A stretch of DNA of 64,000 nucleotides from the NCBI GenBank assembly GCA_949825065.1, contig OX463859.1, positions 29,095,847 through 29,159,846 of the forward strand, given 5' to 3'. The position numbers and the translations under genes were made by a program. Each line of letters begins with the position of its first letter. Positions within the stretch are counted from its first letter, which is position 1. Under the pieces are notes generated by a model. It was given only the letters and a program-made list of their open reading frames with translations. It searched no databases and was not told where the DNA came from. The DNA is from Odontocerum albicorne. Taxonomy: Eukaryota > Arthropoda > Insecta > Trichoptera > Odontoceridae. Below are positions 14,875 to 28,226 of this stretch, in pieces.

Positions 14875-15990
14875 TGCCATGCGCCTGACTGACGAAAATG
14901 GCTTAATTGTTTTTCAAAATACTCTCCATGAAGATCAATACACTTTTGCATGCGTTTGAACCAATTTTCGAAAGACTTTTTCCACTCCGAATAAGGTAAC
15001 TTCAAAACATGCGTTTTGAACGCATCAACCGCTTCTTCACGCGTCGAAAAACGTTGACCTCACAATTTATTTTTGATGTTCGGGAATAAAAAGAAGTCAT
15101 TGGGTGCCAAATCAGGGGATGGTGCCAAATGGGATGCCCCATCAATTCGATGTTTTGAGTGCTCAAAAAGTCCATTCTGGCGAGAAATCTGATCATCCAT
15201 GTAATGCGAGAAATCTGATCATCCATGTAATGCGTGAGCTTTTTATTTTGTTCCTAAGAGACAAAATAAAAAGCTGACGCATTCGTGGAAGCCTAGGTGT
15301 TACAGACATCAGCATTAAGATGGAGGAGAGGCGATTGAGATGGTGTGGGGACGTTGGACGCAGAGCACCCGATCACATTGTGAATCAGGCAATCTCCATG
15401 GATCTTCCTCGAATAACAACCAGAGGAAGACCAAATAATTCATGGGTGGTGCAAAAAGATAACCTGATGCAGAGGCACGGCCTGGGGGACGTAGTCCGGG
15501 ACAGAAGAGCATACAACCTGAGAACGAGGAGAGCTGACCCCAGTAGTCTTCGCAGACAGTGAGATGGGATGGAGTCAGGGATAAGAAGAAGAAGAAGAAG
15601 AATAAGAAAAATTCACTTGTTTGAGCCGATGTGTGAGAGCTCGCATTGTCGTGGTGGAGAATGATCCATCATCAGCGGTTGGTTTTGCTCATTTCTCCGA
15701 ACACTTCTGGCAAACAAATGGTGGTGTACCATTCAGAATTGACCGTATGACGTTCCACTAAAGGCACTGTTGCGACATGACCATTTATACCGAAGAAACA
15801 AGCCACCATTTGCTTCGAAGTGCTTCGTGCGCGAATAACTTTTGTTGGATTTGGCTCGTCTTGAAAGACCCATACAGTCGACTGCTGTTTAGTTTCTGGC
15901 TCATATGCATAGATCCATGATTTGTTGCCTGCCACGATCTTATAGACGTCTTTTGAAGCACCGTTATCTAAGTCCTCGAGCAAAATATAT
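14875..15990 (-). mobile_element. mariner transposase relic (second family), split by a LINE
   Basis: The minus strand from 15983 encodes the catalytic core: SWIYAYEPETKQQSTVWVF, RARSTSKQMVACFF, TVNSEWYTTICLPEVFGE, then HHDNA at about 15660. It resumes below 15200 with FLSTQNIELMGHP and at about 15040-14890 with STREEAVDAFKTHVLKLPYSE and FKRMQKCIDLHGEYFEKQ. The first catalytic Asp (normally GDESW) is GNKSW. The N-terminal third is missing and a stop lies in KL*GQRFS. Inactive. Different from the mariner at 10095 and 16737. Confidence 0.88.
15240..15605 (+). mobile_element. LINE 3' fragment inserted in mariner
   Basis: The frame from about 15320 encodes MEERRLRWCGDVGRR, ITTRGRPNNSW and LGDVVRDRRAY, the C-terminal GRPxxxW region of a LINE, ending in a gaagaagaagaa tail. 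A 22-bp imperfect palindrome (gcgtgagctttttattttgt at 15228) lies at the left edge and a 26-bp tandem duplication (gagaaatctgatcatccatg..) is at 15181-15232. The mariner frame is interrupted exactly here. Confidence 0.75.
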
Positions 15991-16199
15991 GAAACGTCAA
16001 ATTAAATTGTATTTTTAAGTATTTAATGCTAATTATTAAAAGGCATATAAAACTTTTTGAAGGTCGATTCTGACCATGTCTAGAAATCCTTTTTTTCGAA
16101 TATTCACTGTAAAGAATAAAAACACCCTTTGAAATATTTTCAGGAAGGCAACTCTGTATTTGTATAGTATTAAATTATACTTTTGTGCAAATTTAGAAA

Positions 16200-16700
16200 T
16201 AGATGTAGCTTTGATGAGTGTTGTGAAGAAACAATAGTCTTTGTTGTTTCCTCAGTTCTGAAGATCATGATCGCCACTGTCATCAACAATCTTTCTTCCA
16301 TCAAATCGTAACTATTTATTTAATATTAGACGCGATTTCTGGTATATTTTTCAATCATTTTTCAAGTTCAGACCATTTTACTCTAGACGTCTTCTCTACT
16401 CTATTTTTCGCCACGTGCCATTAATACTCCATTAAACAACATAGGAACCAATTTTTTGTGTTCCACCGGGAATCAAAACCCTGTACCTCGTGCTGGAAGA
16501 CGTATGCTATACCAATGATAAATAAATGTAGAGTACAATATTAAAAACATCGACATCAAACATCTCATTAAGGCTCGTAGTATTCTAGTTTTTAATTGTA
16601 TTTTAATAAATACTAACAAAGTCCAATATTCATTAAAAAAAAACATTTTTCAAATATCCAAGATGTCATTATCTGATACCGTAATAAAAAAGGACAGCCC
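16200..16700. repeat. Dispersed block, single-copy form of the 26.6-28.0 kb satellite
   Basis: The order matches 26400-26760: caagttcagaccattttact, a tRNA-like stretch (minus strand, tgattcccggtggaacac at 16465-16520), then one unit of aggctcgtagtattctagtt. At 26.6 kb the same unit is amplified to about twelve copies. Confidence 0.8.
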
Positions 16701-16736
16701 GTGAAACAAAAAAGAGCACTTGGCTAGTTTGTTTTA

Positions 16737-17699
16737 TTGGGTGTTAACATAAGTTGTGTCCTTTTTTTTTCAAATTAAAAATGAACACCAAAAGTAAAAC
16801 ATAAAACAAAATGGTAAAGGTCATAAGTCCTTTAAAAGAAAATTTTCTGCTCTACAAGACATTATGTTTGCTTTTACGTTGCATGTATTATTTTATTTGA
16901 TTACAAGCCTTCAAAATGGAATGCCAAGTAGATGAAAGTGAGTATTTTCGACACCTCTTTCTGTTCGCGTTCAATCGAGGGAATAAAGCTGCCAAAACTG
17001 CTCGCGATATTTGCAAAGTTTACGGTGAAGATGCTACGAATGAAAGGACAGCTCGTCGATGATTTTTGCATTTCAAAGACGGTAATTTCGACCTGAAAGA
17101 CAAAGACAAAAATCAACGTTCGACAATTGATTTTTGTTGTTTTCACTCAAAACATGTGGAACCCAAGCGCCAAACTTTTGGACTTTTCCCATTAATTTAA
17201 GATGGCGGTATACAGTCATGTGACTACAATTAATCTACTCAGCCAAATCTCAATTCTACGGTGGTTTGGAGGGGATGTTCATGAATAATATGGTTTAAGC
17301 GGTCATCATCGGAGTCCACTGGTCGTCCGGAACACTTCATGTCTTTCAGGTTGAAATTACCATCTTTGAAATGCAAAAACCATCGTCGACCTGTCCTTTC
17401 ATTCGTAGTATTTTTACCGTACACTTTGCAAATATCGCGAGCAGCTTTGGCAGCTTTATTCCCTCGATTGAACGCGAACAGAAGGATGTGTCGAAAATGC
17501 TCACTTTCGTCTACTTGACATTCCATTTTGAAGGCTTTTAATCAAATAAAATAATATATATAACGTAAAAACAAACACAATATCTTGTAGAGCAGAAAAT
17601 TTTCTTTCGAATGACGTATAACCTTTACCATTTTGTTTTACTTTTGGTGCTCATTTTTAATTTGAAAAAAAAACGGACACAACTTATGTTAACACCTAA
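16737..17699. mobile_element. Palindromic mariner: two 5' halves head to head
   Basis: It is bounded by the same terminal repeats as the 10095 element (ttgggtgttaacataagttg; reverse ...aacttatgttaacacctaa), with TA on each side. Next to the left end the plus strand encodes the transposase start (ATG 16916; EYFRHLFLFAFNRGNKA, then RR*F with Trp changed to stop). Next to the right end the minus strand encodes it again (ATG 17526; EHFRHILLFAFNRGNKA, RRWFLHFKDGNFNLKD) and continues to KFGAWVPHVLSE. The halves join near 17103. Both ends derive from the 5' end, so the element is an inverted dimer deletion product. Confidence 0.85.
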
Positions 17700-17701
17700 T
17701 A

Positions 17702-18550
17702 TTTCTTCCTACTTTAAATAACTCAATATTTATATGCCTTGAATCGTTTTCAGGAACATGAAATCACATATTTATCAAAATAGTTGGATTTGATATTGCT
17801 CATATCGACAATCTCGATAAATAAGAAGACATCCGTGTTTAGAAAATAACACATCCAAAGACAGCGGTTCCAATTTTACTACATCACATCAAACATATAA
17901 CATATTTCTGAAGTTGTGGTATTTCATTTCCATACAATTGTAATTAAATTCATTACAAATTTAAAATGGCCTATCTGAAGATATTCCGGTGGTCTTAATA
18001 CTAATTATGAATATTAAATTAAGTATTTATTAGATGTAATCCGAACTGTCCTTATTTTTTTTGTATCATAATATAAATAGGCCAAATCCCGTACGACGGT
18101 TGTCGCCGAAGAAAGAATACGAGAATTGAATTTTGAATACGAGAGAGCGAGAGAGGAATCCTTGGATTCTCTCCGAAAGTAATTCGAAATTTGAATCTCG
18201 GTGGGTCCGTGATACTGAACGAATTTTAAATACCTAGCTAACAATTTTTGAACCGGTGTAAAAGGGGACGATGTATAAATGATATACGAGTATATATAAA
18301 CAAATTTTAAATTTATGAACATATATTTTCATAAATGTAGAATTTGTTTTACTTCCGTGAATATTTTATGGGTTGTAACTAGTACTTTTTAATTAGGCTG
18401 CCACGCCATAGTTTATGTTAAATAACCCTAGATTAAGGCAAAAGGGAAATATCATAAGTACATAATTAAAATTGATTGCGGATAAAACAAAGCTTTATTG
18501 GTTGTAAAATTTTTGAAACTTAACCAGTTAAAACTTTAAATTGTCATTTA
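17702..18550. other. No gene recognised
   Basis: AT-rich. The minus-strand frame 18014-18322 has no recognisable domain and no splice-supported extension. Confidence 0.5.
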
Positions 18551-18559
18551 AAAAAAAAA

Positions 18560-18785
18560 CGTTTTGTTGTATTGTCTCATATAATTGCATGACTTGTATC
18601 TGATTGATTTATTGTATTGTCCGATTTATTTATAATAATCCGATTGATTTATTGTTTTGATTTATTAATAATCCGATTGATTTATTGTATTGTCTCATAT
18701 AATTTCATGACTTGTATCCGATTGAGTTATTGTATTGTCCGATTTATTTATTGTATTGTCTCATATAATTGCATGACTTGAATTT
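18560..18785 (+). repeat. Irregular minisatellite (gattgatttattgtattgtc)
   Basis: Repeated gattgatttattgtattgtc and tcatataattgcatgacttg modules in irregular order, about five copies. Confidence 0.8.
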
Positions 18786-19244
18786 TATGCATAAACTATC
18801 CTAGTTTAGGTGGATTGCTATTAAATAAAAAAACAAAACTTCTTGATTTCAATTATCTCTTAATTCCGGAAACCATTCTGATCTGACAGCAATTCTTACA
18901 ATTTTACTTTATACTAGAGGAATATAATAACACATTATTTTGAGTCTTGATAAAGTAACAAATATGACTGTTTACGTTTCTTGAAGGTTTATCTACAAAA
19001 GTTCATTTGACAAATATTATTTATGTTGACAGAATACTTTGTTGTGTGAAGATTAAAACTTTGAAAATCGGATAACTCAACACACCATTCCTGATAAATT
19101 AGGAGTTACGAGTATATGAATGTACTCGTATATGTTTGCATAAAATAAACAACTCATAATGCATATTTTTTGGTGTATTTAAATTATGTGTTATATAAAA
19201 CTTGCGCATGCAAAATATTCAGTTGAATTTCATGTACTCGTATA

Positions 19245-19490
19245 TTTAAAAAGGACACAACCCACATTTTACCACATTCTTTTCCCTCAGCTTGTCCCAT
19301 CCATTTGGGGTCGACTGCATGGACCTTTTTCCTCAATTTCTCTCGATCTCGTTAATCTCTAGAGGTTAGTCCGAATCTCATCATGTCCTCCTCCATATAC
19401 GTATACAGCCACTTCTTGCATCTTTCTCAGCCTCTATTTGGGAGTTCTCAATTCGTGGCTCTCTTTAGCGTAAACCCTTCATCCCGCCGT
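19245..19490 (-). mobile_element. LINE C-terminal fragment
   Basis: The minus strand reads KKWLYTYMEEDMMRFGLTSRD, then DREKLRKKV, then DPKWMDKL-like sequence. This matches the last region of insect LINE ORF2 (RWxxxVxxDMxxxGLxxxDAxDRxxWR). Frames are broken. Confidence 0.55.
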
Positions 19491-19752
19491 TGCACGTGCC
19501 CATAACAGGGTAGTCGTGCTTCCCTGTCTCAATCTACAATTGGCGCCACTTTAATTTTGCAACGAATTAATTTAATTCGGATTTTATCAAATCAAGTGAC
19601 GCCCGGTTATTACCGTAATGGACGTTTTTATATACGAGTATATACCATGTTTATTTTACCTGTTCAGACATAATTGTGAAAATATCTGGCCCTTTCTATG
19701 GGACTATACTGGACGATTAACTTGAAGAAGTTTTTTTTTCTGGGTTACAATC

Positions 19753-20190
19753 CTAGGATTGGTCTGCACCAAGCACTCGATCCCTCCACTCATCTCTGTC
19801 ATCCGCCAGTCTCTTCATCTCCTGGCAGCTGCCACAACGCACATCCCGGATCACCCGGTCCATGTAGCTATATCTAGGGCGGCCTCTATGGTTATTGCCC
19901 TCAATCATTCTCTCGACGGTGGTAAGGAGCAGGCCTGGGTGCCTGATGTTATGGCATATCCAACTGGATCGTTGTTGGGCAACTATATTTAGGAGTTGCC
20001 TTGTTTCTCCAACCCCGCTCAATAACTCGTCGTTTCGGATGTGATCTGACCAATGGACCCCGGCCATGCGCCTGTAGCACCACATCTCAAAGGCAGCCAG
20101 ACGCCCGGACTCGCTCTGGCTGATGGTTCACGTTTCGCAGCCATACAGCAGCACACTCCAGACAAGAGTTTTCACTAAATTCTTCCTAGC
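19753..20190 (-). mobile_element. LINE ORF2 C-terminus
   Basis: Minus strand from about 20190: TLVWSVLLYGCET*TISQ (one stop), then FEMWCYRRMAGVHWSDHIRN, GHNIRHPG-like CHNIRHPG, NHRGRPRYSYMDRV and ADDRDEWRDRVLGADQS*. This is the same region as the plus-strand copy at 24535-25023, from the same family. Dead by one stop and 5' truncation. Confidence 0.8.
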
Positions 20191-20534
20191 ATTGATATCA
20201 ATGTTAAGAAGTACTCGTCATTTAGTCATAAAATAACCGTTTCAGGGGCTTGATACACAAGTAAGATTGATCTATGACTTTTCTAGTTGTGTCCTTTTTT
20301 ATATATACATACATACGTGTATGTGCGTCCATATGTGCGAAAATAATCAACTAAAAAACACACATTTTCATTAATTATTTGAAATACCAACTAAGCATTC
20401 CTCGATCTCTTTTTAGTAAAAATATCATCCCTCAACCTGAAAGTGTTACCAGAAAGATATTTGAGGAAAGATAATACTAGGTCGTATAGACATGTGCAAT
20501 GATATTTTGACGGAATCGAGTTATGGAATATACT

Positions 20535-20965
20535 TTTTATTGGATTGATATGTTTGCATATAAAGGATTAAGATATGCAAGTTCGATATTCTAAATAAAT
20601 TGAAATGTTTGCATATAAAGGATTGAGATATGCACGTTCGACATTCCAAATAAATCAATAAGTTCGTTCGATATTCCAATAATCAATAAGTTCGTTCGAT
20701 AAATCAATAAGTTCGTTCGACATTTAAACGATTGAGATATGCACGTTCGATACTCCAAATAAATCGATAAGTTCGTTCGATATTCCAAATAAATAAATGT
20801 TTGCATATAAAGGATTGAGATATGCACGTTCGAAATTCCAAATAAATTGATATGTTTGCATATAAAGGATTGAGATATGCACGTTCGAAATTCCAAATAA
20901 ATTGATATGTTTGCATATCAAGGATTGAGATATGCACGTTCGATATTCCAAATAAATCAATAAGG
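20535..20965. repeat. ~54-bp minisatellite (tgtttgcatataaaggattg)
   Basis: Six or seven copies of tgtttgcatataaaggattg + agatatgcacgttcgaaatt + ccaaataaattgat, with partial units. Minus-strand frames here (FICKH, SNVHISIL repeats) are artefacts. Related single modules occur at 9890-10060 and 40130. Confidence 0.9.
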
Positions 20966-21569
20966 GTTGGATCCTTTAAGCACACATATTTACATTTGAG
21001 GCCTTTTTTCTTCCCAATTATATTGCTAAACCTAATTATAATATGCATGTTACATAGATGTAAAGTATGTACGAAAATCAATGTCCCATTTATACACAAA
21101 ATACTTGATAATTTTTGTATATCATTTAATATAACTTTATAATTCATTCCATAGACTGAAACTTTTTAGTACAAGATTTCCATTAAAAAAGTACAATAAT
21201 TTATTGCCCCACCCCGACTGGGCTTCCCTCCCAGGACGGAGCTCATTTATGGGCAGTGTGTGCTGCGTACGCAGGTGATCAATTATAAGGCCACTCGTAA
21301 TTCGACATTATATTTGTAATCACATGATATTGATGCATATTTTTATGTAGAATATTTAAATTTTGGTATAAGTTAGACATGTGAAATACTTTTATTATAC
21401 ACCTTATTTGAATTCATGAATCTCACTGTAATGGAAATTTAAGTTTGCTGATGATCAAGAATTGAATTAATATTTAAAAAAAAACTTATGTAGATGTAAA
21501 AAATTTGAAAATAGTAACAAAGTTAAAATTGAATTACGGAAAATCAGAAATTATTCATCGCTTGTGAAT

Positions 21570-22430
21570 TGTTATCAAATGTATGTTTTAAGTTGAATTG
21601 AAGCTAAATTGTTATCAAATGTATGTTTTAAGTTGAATTGAAGCTAAACTCTTATCAAATGTATGTTTTAAATTGAATTGAAGCTAAATTGTTATCAAAT
21701 GTATATGTTTTAAGTTGAATTGAAGCTAAATTGTTATCAAATGTATGTCTTAAGTTGAATTGAAACTAAACTCTTATCAAATGTATGTTTTAAGTTGAAT
21801 TGAAGCTGTAGGGTACCCACGTCCCTAAAATATTGTCAACATGCAGGGTCAACGACCGATGAATCAACCTCTGGATATGTACAATTGTCACATACCAGAA
21901 CGTCAACACTGTTTACACGCAAATAATATTTTCATCGCATTCCAAGGTAGAAAGAGAACATATCACGCCGTCTCGCCGTTTCGACAATAAATATCCTACC
22001 CACTGTATTATCCGCAGCGCTTGCGACCACCTCAGCACGCGCAGGAGTGAGTTCGAGATATACCGCGGACGCAGTCACGCGTCCCGTTCTGAAATTCTAT
22101 ATATACCTACTTATCGATGAATAAAGGCACTTGTTATTATTCGCTTGACCATTCATCGCTGTTTACTATTTATTGATTATTCACTCTCACTTCCCGCATT
22201 CCTGAATCGACGTATTTTATTTTAAATACAAATCAAAATCATCACGACGTATCAAATTAAGCATCCCGCTAAATTGATGACCCCGAACGAAAAGGAACAC
22301 AGAATTCGACTAAAGCGAATACAGAGATGTCAACATCATTATCAGCACGTCCTACTAGGACACACGCTACAAAGCTAAATTGTTATCAAATGTATGTTTT
22401 AAGTTGAATTGAAGCTAAATTTCACAATAA
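21570..22430 (+). repeat. ~43-bp minisatellite interrupted by a solo LTR
   Basis: Unit attgttatcaaatgtatgtt + ttaagttgaattgaagctaa. Five to six copies lie left of position 21806 and one copy right of 22371. Confidence 0.9.
21807..22371 (+). mobile_element. Solo LTR, 565 bp, with 4-bp TSD
   Basis: It begins tgtagggtaccc and ends acacacgctaca, so the ends are TGTAG...CTACA. It is flanked by aagc (21803-21806 and 22372-22375). Inside are a TATA-like ctatatatacct and, about 25 bp on, aataaag. It is GC-richer than its surroundings. No internal retrotransposon genes are present, so it is a solo LTR from recombination. TSD length fits BEL/Pao or Gypsy; I cannot choose. Confidence 0.8.
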
Positions 22431-22574
22431 AAATACGTTTTGTTTAATCTATCATTACAAATAAGTCAATGTTTTTTTTTTCGACCGTTCGTTCGAAAAT
22501 CAGATATATTTTATGAATTATCAATGATTATATTTTTGACCAAAAAACATTAGGTTTTTGCACGAGGCGCGCCT

Positions 22575-22700
22575 TTCAGTGTCGGCCCAGTTCCTTCCCC
22601 CACCCATGCTTCATATTTTCCTGAAAAAGATAAACTTTAGCTTAGCGACAACATCAGTCTCCGAATTCAAATTGCTATTGCCTTTCGACTAGCGAGGTTG
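22575..22700 (+). promoter_or_regulatory. Gene B promoter, Inr/DPE type
   Basis: TTCA with A at 22669 and a DPE-like GGTTG at 22696 (+28), the same spacing as in C1 and C2. Upstream are TTCCTGAAAA and cccagttccttcccccaccc, shared with C1 (cccagttcctacccccaccc). No TATA box. Confidence 0.5.
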
Positions 22701-22810
22701 TGCTCTGTTGTGTTCCTTGAACTTAAGAAAAAAAAACATTAACCTTAATTCGTAAATTTACAGTTTTTCATTGAGTCTGAAATATTTCCCTGTGTAGAAA
22801 GTTTTTTAAA

Positions 22811-25204
<2,394 letters not shown>

Positions 25205-25218
<14 letters not shown>

Positions 25219-25510
25219 AAATATTTGCTCAGTGATAATAGTGCGCTCATATAAAGTTTGGACTCGTGGCATATCGTATGATTCTGTATACAAAATCATT
25301 GGGGTGAACGTTTGAAATATTTTTGCTGGTGCTGTGTACAGTACATGTGGTTTTGGTTGAGCTCACAATAGATTGAGCTCACAATACTCGTAATTAGTTG
25401 AGCTCACAATACTCGTAATTATTCTTGGTAGATAAATTTATAATACGAAGATAGTCCGATTGGCCAATATCCAAACTGTTGAGACTATTCAACTGTCGTC
25501 TGCATCCGAA
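25205..25510 (+). repeat. Dispersed block, copy of 14460-14820
   Basis: Same order of modules (tgctcagtgataatagtgcg .. gtgctgtgtacagtacatgt .. cttggtagataaatttata). It starts inside the 3' end of gene B (gaattttgtataaaaatatt). This homology suggests that 14.4 kb also derives from a former gene B-like 3' end. Confidence 0.75.
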
Positions 25511-25719
25511 TGCCACGGTCAGTAAAAATGATTTTTTTTTCTCCTAGTGCTGCATAAGACGAGCATTTCACTTCCCGGTTGTACGAGTATACTATTGTAT
25601 ATTTCTGCAATATTCTTTTCCCTAGATACCTCAATAGTGCTTACATCAGCAAATCGTAAGTTACTGATTTTTCTTCACCCTATTGTTATTCCGCCAGATT
25701 ACATATGTGAAGTCTAACG

Positions 25720-25960
25720 CATGATGTATTGCCAGTATTCTCCATACACAGGAATTTATTCCTCTTAATGTTTGGGGGCATAAAGCTACTTATGACTTCA
25801 GTCACATCTATTCATTAAAAATACACATTTCAGTGTTTTCCGATCGTTTTACTTGGGTGTTCCATCGGAGCGGCGTGGCCGGTGAGTTTGTTGGTGTACA
25901 ACGATTCACTTACTTAAAAAAAAACTCCACGGCACAGCTTCGCTAGTAATGAGGGCAACG
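25720..25960 (+). mobile_element. Diverged SINE body (relative of 8760-8990)
   Basis: Shares gacttcagtcacatctattc and the actccacggcacagctt region with 8800-8980, in the same order, without a clear tRNA-like head. Confidence 0.5.
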
Positions 25961-26018
25961 GAGTGTTGAACTTGTGACGTTTCTAGATTAATTTATCCAG
26001 TCGCCAGACCACTGCCTC

Positions 26019-26291
26019 TTAATCTAGATATTCTGGCACAATGTGTGAATCAGGAGGATACCGTCTATACCCGACGATTTGATCATTTACACGTGAAATG
26101 CCATCCAGATTCAAAACATTGTTTTCAAATCTATACGAGTATCTGGCACTTTCAACTTCATCGACAAATATATCATATCCCATGGAATGATTTCCCCAGT
26201 TGCGTAAGGGTGGACAGTATCGCTGGTCTTCACACATAGATTTCATATACCTTCTCCATCTATCGACGACATATTTCTGGTCATTGCACAA
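26019..26291 (-). CDS. Unrecognised ORF fragment, 90 codons
   Basis: A minus-strand frame of normal amino-acid complexity (DQKYVVDRWRRYMKSMCEDQ; then NHSMGYDIFVDEVESARYSY; then DGISRVNDQIVGYRRYPPDS). An upstream stop separates a possible continuation (ILNLADKL*DL). I recognise no domain. It could be a transposon gene fragment or a cellular exon; unlike most frames nearby it is not made of repeats. Confidence 0.3.
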   Translation of the reverse strand: MCNDQKYVVDRWRRYMKSMCEDQRYCPPLRNWGNHSMGYDIFVDEVESARYSYRFENNVLNLDGISRVNDQIVGYRRYPPDSHIVPEYLD

Positions 26292-26639
26292 GTCCTATAA
26301 TTTATCAGCTAGATTTAAGATTTCAATCCACCAGTTAAAACTCGAAAAAGATCATCTTTAGCCCTTTTGGCAAGTTAGTCAGTTTCTATGCACATATAGT
26401 GGATAAATGTATTCTTCTCAAAACGTAACTATTTATTTACCATTAGTTGCGATTTCTAGTATATTTTAATTTAAATTTTCAAGTTCAGACCACTTTACTT
26501 TAAACGCCTTCTGTAATGTATTTCTTCCACGTGTCATCAATACTCCATTAAATAATATTGGAACCATTTTTTTGTGTTCCACCGGGAATCGAAATCCTGT
26601 ACCTCGTGCTGGAAGACATATGCTCTACCAATTATAAAT

Positions 26640-27985
26640 GAATGTCGAATACTCGTATAATATTAAAAACATCGACGAGGCTTAACCTTTTCTTGCAACT
26701 CATTAAGGCTCGTAGTATTCCAGTTTTTAATTGTATTTTAATAAATGTTAACAAAGCCTACTATTCCTTTTATAAAAAACATCGATGAGACTTAACCTTT
26801 TCTTGCAACTCATTAGGGCTCGTAGTATTCCAGTTTTTAATTGTAATTTAATAAATGTTAACAAAGCCTACTATTCCTTTTATAAAAAACATCGATGAGA
26901 CTTAACCTTTTCTTGCAACTCATTAGGACTCGTAGTATTCCAGTTTTTAATTGCATTTTAATAAATATTAACAAAGCCTACTATTCCTTTTATAAAAAAC
27001 ATTGATGAGACTTAACCTTTTCTTGCAACTCATTAGGGCTCGTAGTATTCCAGTTTTTAATTGTAATTTAATAAATGTTAACAAAGCCTACTATTCCTTT
27101 TATAAAAAACATCGATGAGACTTAACCTTTTCTTGCAACTCATTAGGGCTCGTAGTATTCCAGTTTTTAATTGTAATTTAATAAATGTTAACAAACCCTA
27201 CTATTCCTTTTATAAAAAACATCGATGAGACTTAACCTTTTCTTGCAACTCATTAGGGCTCGTAGTATTCCAGTTTTTAATTGTAATTTAATAAATGTTA
27301 ACAAAGCCTACTATTCCTTTTATAAAAAACATCGATGAGACTTAACCTTTTCTTGCAACTCATTAAGGCTCGTAGTATTCCAGTTTTTAATTGTATTTTA
27401 ATAAATGTTAACAAAGCCTACTATTCCTTTTATAAAAAAAACATCGATGAGACTTAAACTTTTCTTGCAACTGATTAAGGCTCGTAGTATTCCAGTTTTT
27501 AATTGTATTTTAATAAATATTAGCAAAGCCTATTATTCCTTTTATAAAAACATCGATGAGACTTAACCTTTTCTTGCAACTATTAGGGCTCGTAGTATTC
27601 CAGTTTTTAATTGTATTTTAATAAATATTAACAAAGCCTACTATTCCTTTTATAAAAACATCGATGAGACTTAACCTTTTCTTGCAACTCATTAAGGCTT
27701 ATTCCAGTTTTTAATTGTATTTTAATAAATGTCAACAAAGCCTACTATTCCATTTATAAAAACATCGATGAGACTTAACCTTTTCTTGCAAACCATTAAG
27801 GCTCGTAGTATTCCAGTTTTCAATTGTATTTTAATAAATATTAACAAAGCCTACTATTAATCTTATAAAAACATCGATGAGACTTAACCTTTTCTTGCAA
27901 CTATTAGGGCTCGTAGTATTCCAGTTTTTAATTGTATTTTAATAAATATTAACAAAGCCTACTATTCCTTTTATAAAAACATTTT
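26640..27985 (+). repeat. ~110-bp satellite, 12 copies
   Basis: Unit: aaaaacatcgatgagactta + accttttcttgcaactcatt + agggctcgtagtattccagt + ttttaattgtattttaataa + atgttaacaaagcctactat + tccttttat. Middle units are nearly identical and edges are diverged. A single diverged unit exists at about 16550. Confidence 0.95.
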
Positions 27986-28226
27986 ACATACATTGAATAT
28001 GTCACTATCCGATACCGCTGGGCGGCAATCTCTCCCAACCGATATATTTTTTATATCATTAAATAATGACTATTTTTTATTAACATACTAAGATTCATAA
28101 AAATATTTTTTTCCGTTTAAAATTACAACTTTGTTTTACTATAATGAAGCCATTTATTAGCAAGATGATATTATACTTTCCTTTCTCTATTTACTTTGTA
28201 ATAAAAAAAAACTTGAATGTTTTCAG

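Noticed and set aside
20591..21147. Overlapping minus-strand frames of about 100-147 codons
   Set aside because: They follow the 54-bp minisatellite; no non-repeat homology.
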